Of a DNA stretch of 64,000 nt, positions 60,146 through 64,000 are shown piece by piece; positions within the stretch are counted from its first letter, which is position 1; every line of letters begins with the position of its first letter. This stretch comes from Sphingobacterium detergens (GTDB lineage Bacteria > Bacteroidota > Bacteroidia > Sphingobacteriales > Sphingobacteriaceae): NCBI RefSeq assembly GCF_003610355.1, contig NZ_RAPY01000002.1, forward strand, positions 496,001 through 560,000, written 5' to 3'. The notes beneath the pieces are model-generated. The model had not been told where the DNA came from. It saw only the letters and a list, made by a program, of their open reading frames with translations, and searched no databases. The position numbers and the translations under genes are program-made.

Positions 60146-62332
60146 ATGAGGACATATCCAGTTTATATCCAGATGGACCAGATGGACTGTGGGCCAACAT
60201 GTCTAAAAATGATTTGTAAATCCTACAATCTGGAAATTAGTATTAATAAGTTAAGGAGAATATGTAATAGAAATATTGATGGTGTTTCACTCAATGATAT
60301 AGCTGAAGGTGCCGAAAAGTTAAATTTTCGAACTATGTTGGCTTATTTTGACCGAGATGTTATCCACAAGTTACCACTCCCTGCAATAGTTCATTGGAAT
60401 CAAGATCACTTTGTCGTCGTTTACAAAGTTGGTAAAAAATCGGTGGTTATAGGCGACCCATCATTTGGGATTGTAACCTTATCGCTAGAACAGTTCTTTG
60501 AAAAAACAATGAGTACTAGATTGTCCAATAAGGATCAAGGGCTTATTCTGCTATTGGAACCTTTAGCCGAGCTTTATGAAGAAGATCATGATGATGGGGC
60601 AAATAAGATAGATATCTTATATTTTACTCGATTTTTCACTCCCTTTAAAAAGTACCTCCCGCAGATCATCTTGACAATTATTTTCAATATGGGGATTACT
60701 TTTTGCCTTCCCTTTATATCTCAATCTGTAATGGACTATGGGATTCTCGATTCAAATTTCAATTTCATCATATTGATGTTAATTTTCCAGCTGATATTAG
60801 GATTTAGCCAAATGTTCGTTGGTTTTATTAAAGGTAGGCTCTTTATGCATATTGGTAATAGGATTAGTATGAATTTGTTGTCTAACTTTTTGATTGTATT
60901 ATTTAGAAAACCTTTCACCTATTTTGAAACAAAATCTATAGGCGATTTAACAAACAGAATGGGGGATCAAAGTAGTATTCAGGATTTTTTAACATCTTCC
61001 TCCTTGATTATAATATTCTCTTCAATCGAATTTATCGTTTACTCTATACTGCTATCAAGATATAACACCTCCGTATTATTAATTTTTATGCTTGGGAACT
61101 TTATTCTTATTGGATGGAATTTCCTCTTTTTAAAGAAGCGTAGAAAATTTAATTACATAGGATTTCAACAAAGTGCAAATGGTCAGAATATAACATATGA
61201 TCTTTTGAACGGTGTTTATGAAATAAAACTGCAAAACTGTGAAATGCGGCAACGTTGGAAGTGGGAAGAACAACAGGTTAAGCAATTTAAATTGGCAATC
61301 AGGTCTATGGACTTGGCACAAATTCAAGAGTTTGGTTCATTTTTTATTGACAAGGCTAAAGCGGTATCCATTAGTTTGATCACTGCTGCTTTAGTTATTA
61401 ACGGCAATATTACATTGGGGGTAATGATGTCGATTTCATATATTATGGGACAATTGCAGGGTCCTATCAATTCATTAGCCTCATTAACAAGTTCATATCA
61501 AAATGCAAAGATTAGTCTAGAAAGAATTCAAGAAGTTCATAATTCTGAACCTGATGATGTAAATAAAATGGGTGAAAATCACATTTTATCAAATGAAGTC
61601 CAGGATATAGAAATAAAAAACCTGAGCTTTAGGTATGACAAAAGCACCTTAGGTAAGGATATTTTAAAAAATATTTCTTGTACCATTCCGGCTGGCAAAG
61701 TTACTGCGATAGTGGGTGAGAGCGGGTCTGGGAAATCTACTTTAATTAAAGTATTACTTAAAATTTATCCGTCAGAAAATGAATCGATTAAAATAAATGA
61801 TATAAATCTCAACGACCTTAATGATCAAGATTGGCGGGGTCTATGTGGTGTTGTGTCCCAAGAAGGTTATATTTTTAGTGATACCATTGCCAATAATATT
61901 GCTATTAGCTCAGCCGAAGTCAACGAGGAGTTACTTATAAATGCTAGTAAAGCTGCTAATATTCATTCGCATGTTGAAACACTTCCGTTAAAGTATAATA
62001 CTAAAGTTGGAAAGGAAGGCAGAAAATTTAGTCAGGGGCAAACACAACGGTTACTAATTGCACGTCTACTTTATAAAAACCCAAAATATATATTTCTAGA
62101 TGAGGCTACAAATTCGTTAGATGCAGAAAACGAAAGGTTGATTTTAGATAATATAAATACGCTATTTGAAGGTCGAACTAAAGTAATAATTGCGCACAGA
62201 CTTAGTACGATTAAAAATGCGGACCAAATATTAGTGATGAAATATGGCGAGATAGTCGAAAGAGGAACGCATGCCGAATTAATATCTATGAAAGGATATT
62301 ATTATCAATTAGTAAAAACACAACTTACTTAA
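60146..62332 (+). CDS. Peptidase C39 domain-containing ABC exporter (PCAT)
   Basis: 728 residues that cleave double-glycine leaders and export the cores. The N-terminal C39 domain has the complete triad Cys15 (MDCGPTC), His88 (NQDHFVV) and Asp104 (GDPSFG). Six membrane segments lie at about 170-430. The ATPase domain has Walker A GESGSGKST near 523-531, signature FSQGQTQRLLIAR, Walker B YIFLDEATNSLD and the switch IIAHRLST. It is the only complete exporter in the window; the other natural-product locus has only a stub. It could therefore serve both sets of double-glycine precursors. Confidence 0.95.
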   Translation: MRTYPVYIQMDQMDCGPTCLKMICKSYNLEISINKLRRICNRNIDGVSLNDIAEGAEKLNFRTMLAYFDRDVIHKLPLPAIVHWNQDHFVVVYKVGKKSVVIGDPSFGIVTLSLEQFFEKTMSTRLSNKDQGLILLLEPLAELYEEDHDDGANKIDILYFTRFFTPFKKYLPQIILTIIFNMGITFCLPFISQSVMDYGILDSNFNFIILMLIFQLILGFSQMFVGFIKGRLFMHIGNRISMNLLSNFLIVLFRKPFTYFETKSIGDLTNRMGDQSSIQDFLTSSSLIIIFSSIEFIVYSILLSRYNTSVLLIFMLGNFILIGWNFLFLKKRRKFNYIGFQQSANGQNITYDLLNGVYEIKLQNCEMRQRWKWEEQQVKQFKLAIRSMDLAQIQEFGSFFIDKAKAVSISLITAALVINGNITLGVMMSISYIMGQLQGPINSLASLTSSYQNAKISLERIQEVHNSEPDDVNKMGENHILSNEVQDIEIKNLSFRYDKSTLGKDILKNISCTIPAGKVTAIVGESGSGKSTLIKVLLKIYPSENESIKINDINLNDLNDQDWRGLCGVVSQEGYIFSDTIANNIAISSAEVNEELLINASKAANIHSHVETLPLKYNTKVGKEGRKFSQGQTQRLLIARLLYKNPKYIFLDEATNSLDAENERLILDNINTLFEGRTKVIIAHRLSTIKNADQILVMKYGEIVERGTHAELISMKGYYYQLVKTQLT

Positions 62333-62335
62333 AAT

Positions 62336-63091
62336 ATGAAAAAAATAGTAGCTTTAATGTGTACCTATGGACGATTTTCCTACGTACGCAGATCGATTGG
62401 ATTATTTTTAAATCAAGATTATGAAAATAAACATTTACTAATTTACAACAATGCTCCCGCTCCATTGGTGCTAGATGTTTATAACGAAAATGTAACTATA
62501 ATTAATAATCATATAGATTTGATTTCAAAGAGTGAATATACAGATGTTGGTACTGTTTTTAGGGATGCGTTGACTTATGTGCCTTCAGATGCTGATTATG
62601 TAAGTATTTGGGACGATGACGATATCTTTTTGGAGAACCACCTCAGTTCTGGAGTAAATTATCTCGAAATAAATAAAGAATATGAGGCTTGGCGTAAGCG
62701 ATATTATTTTTATAAATCGGGCAATGATTATATCGAGCTGTTAGATGCCAATTCATACACCGAAGGTGCTTGTATAATAAGGAAAGATTTTTTAAATGAA
62801 ATTGGCTTTTTTCTAAATACTTCTCTTGTCTATCATCATAAATGGTATTTTGAAGCTGAAGGTAGAGGACAATTTGCTGTTGCGGAGGATTTATTTCCAA
62901 CATTTTGTATAGAAGCTGGGCAAGCGAATGTTGCTCATATCAGTGGTTTGTCTTCAAATGATGACCTGAATACTAGAAATGAAGTTAAACAGCGTTCTAT
63001 TGATTTTGGTGATGGCAAAAAGTTAATTCCTTGGGGTGAAGAGATGGTTAAGGAATATTTAGACATATGTTTTTCAGATTTCAGGGACTAG
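62336..63091 (+). CDS. Glycosyltransferase family 2-like
   Basis: 251 residues of GT-A type: start VALMCTYGRFSYVRRSIGLFLNQDYENKHLLIYNN, and the metal-binding SIWDDDDIFLENH near 91-103. The C-terminal half has TEGACIIRKDFLNEIGFF and KWYFEAEGRG, compatible with an acceptor-binding loop. It starts three bases after the exporter gene. Together with the 57510 protein it gives the lanthipeptide operon two transferases, which points to a glycosylated lanthipeptide. Confidence 0.85.
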   Translation: MKKIVALMCTYGRFSYVRRSIGLFLNQDYENKHLLIYNNAPAPLVLDVYNENVTIINNHIDLISKSEYTDVGTVFRDALTYVPSDADYVSIWDDDDIFLENHLSSGVNYLEINKEYEAWRKRYYFYKSGNDYIELLDANSYTEGACIIRKDFLNEIGFFLNTSLVYHHKWYFEAEGRGQFAVAEDLFPTFCIEAGQANVAHISGLSSNDDLNTRNEVKQRSIDFGDGKKLIPWGEEMVKEYLDICFSDFRD

Positions 63092-63149
63092 AGATACATG
63101 AAATGCATTAGAAATCGGTATTTGCTCACTGCTAATTGATATAACAAAT

Positions 63150-64000
63150 ATGTATAAGCGCTATATTGGGCAAATAATAAATTATTCACTAGAAAAGGAA
63201 ATTTCATCTTTGGATGATATCAATATTACAAATGGATTAAGTGGAATAACACTATTATTGATAAAATATTATCAAGTTTATAAATGTGATTCTGTACTCA
63301 ATAGTTTAGTAATTCTTTCTGAGAGAATCGATAGCACGTATGCAAAATTTGATATTTCTGTTGATTTTTATACTGGTCATTTGGGTATTGCATATATGTT
63401 TGCTTTACTATCAACAATAACAGATGATGCTTGTAATGAAAAAAGGGTTGAAACGATATTAAGCAAGTTAGATTTTGATCAACCATTAAGCAGTAGCGAT
63501 GTATTAGGTGGACATTCTGGGGTTCTTTTGGGCCTGATAAAACTTAATGAAATATATAGCCATGGGATTGAATTGAATGAAATATTAGTAAAGATCTTCA
63601 GGAGCGCTAAGTTTGATAACGTTTCGAATGGTATTATTTTTGACAAGCGGCCCAATCAGCTGAAGGAATATTGTGGCTTCGCGCATGGAGTTAGTGGAGT
63701 AGCATATGTTTTGGCTGTTTATAGTAAAAACTCATGTAATGTAGATCTTTATAAGTTTATTCACAGATGCTTAAAATATGAAAATCATTATCTAAAAACC
63801 TACGAGCTATGGCCTGATTTTAGAGCATTTCCGATTGCAGATTTAGAAGGAGCTATTTCTAGATATTTCGATACGGGGAAAGATGGAATTTCCAGTCATG
63901 TCAGTTGGTGCAACGGTTTTTCAGGGATAGGGATCAACAGAATTTTCCTATACAAACTTTTTGGGGATAAGGAGCTATTTGAAGATATTGAATTAGTTCG
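63150..64000 (+). CDS. LanC-type lanthionine synthetase, truncated by the window end
   Basis: An open frame from ATG 63150 continues through the last base (over 280 codons). It has the LanC inner-helix glycine motifs (TNGLSGITLLLIKY, YTGHLGIAYMFALL, GGHSGVLLGLIKL), the conserved His in CGFAHGVSGVAYVL near 175-188, and SWCNGFSGIGINR near 252-264, carrying the first zinc-binding Cys. The second ligand pair (CHG) would lie beyond the window. LanC adds the precursor Cys thiol to a dehydro-residue to close the thioether ring. It is separated by 58 bases from the GT2 gene. Confidence 0.88.
   Translation, partial: MYKRYIGQIINYSLEKEISSLDDINITNGLSGITLLLIKYYQVYKCDSVLNSLVILSERIDSTYAKFDISVDFYTGHLGIAYMFALLSTITDDACNEKRVETILSKLDFDQPLSSSDVLGGHSGVLLGLIKLNEIYSHGIELNEILVKIFRSAKFDNVSNGIIFDKRPNQLKEYCGFAHGVSGVAYVLAVYSKNSCNVDLYKFIHRCLKYENHYLKTYELWPDFRAFPIADLEGAISRYFDTGKDGISSHVSWCNGFSGIGINRIFLYKLFGDKELFEDIELV

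Overview
The window looks like chromosomal DNA of a Bacteroidota species, most likely Sphingobacteriaceae (Sphingobacterium/Pedobacter type). Support comes from the SusC/SusD pair with FecI/FecR regulators, long outer-membrane beta-barrel proteins, -7 boxes of the form TAnnTTTG, double-glycine natural-product leaders and the absence of strong Shine-Dalgarno sites. Genus is inference. No rRNA, tRNA, IS element, CRISPR array or prophage module was seen.

Region 1 (about 100-10970) is a polysaccharide utilisation locus: ECF sigma factor, FecR-type anti-sigma factor, SusC-like transporter, SusD-like and SusE-like surface lipoproteins, and two GH76 glycoside hydrolases, closed by a terminator. The two GH76 enzymes point to alpha-1,6-linked mannan.

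Region 2 (about 11000-21700) is mixed accessory DNA: a subclass A2-like class A beta-lactamase, a GhrA-like 2-hydroxyacid dehydrogenase, a RibD-C/DHFR-family protein, an ADP-ribosylglycohydrolase, small membrane proteins, and three copies of a small secreted NTF2-like protein. That gene family recurs across the window (five intact copies, one beheaded copy, one scrap), usually with a conserved 5' flank and 3' hairpins. A separate intergenic repeat of about 230 bp occurs three times plus one partial copy.

Region 3 (22182-32822) is a natural-product locus. It has two short double-glycine-leader precursors whose cores share a six-cysteine pattern; a C39-like/VKOR/thioredoxin fusion and two periplasmic thioredoxin-like proteins that fit disulfide formation; and tailoring genes (a novel-looking glycosyltransferase-like protein, GT2, GT25-like, GT10 fucosyltransferase, methyltransferase). 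Its C39 peptidase/ABC exporter is reduced to an 88-residue stub. An alpha-L-fucosidase and an S41 peptidase follow.

Region 4 (about 35800-47400) holds a PLP-dependent decarboxylase, a solitary beta-helix protein, more NTF2-like copies and several decayed gene fragments. A beta-barrel/propeller gene pair lies on the minus strand, and a second, paralogous pair on the plus strand leads into the last region.

Region 5 (51762 to the window end) is a class I lanthipeptide locus: a precursor with one Cys followed by 13 consecutive Thr, an MDR oxidoreductase, a split LanB dehydratase, a HlyD-like adaptor, a glycosyltransferase-like protein paralogous to the one in Region 3, a LanC-like protein, a complete C39 peptidase-ABC exporter, a GT2 enzyme and a LanC cyclase cut by the window edge. 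The two natural-product loci share a syntenic gene pair, so the most interesting reading is two related systems making glycosylated ribosomal peptides, one disulfide-rich and one lanthipeptide, possibly sharing the single intact exporter.
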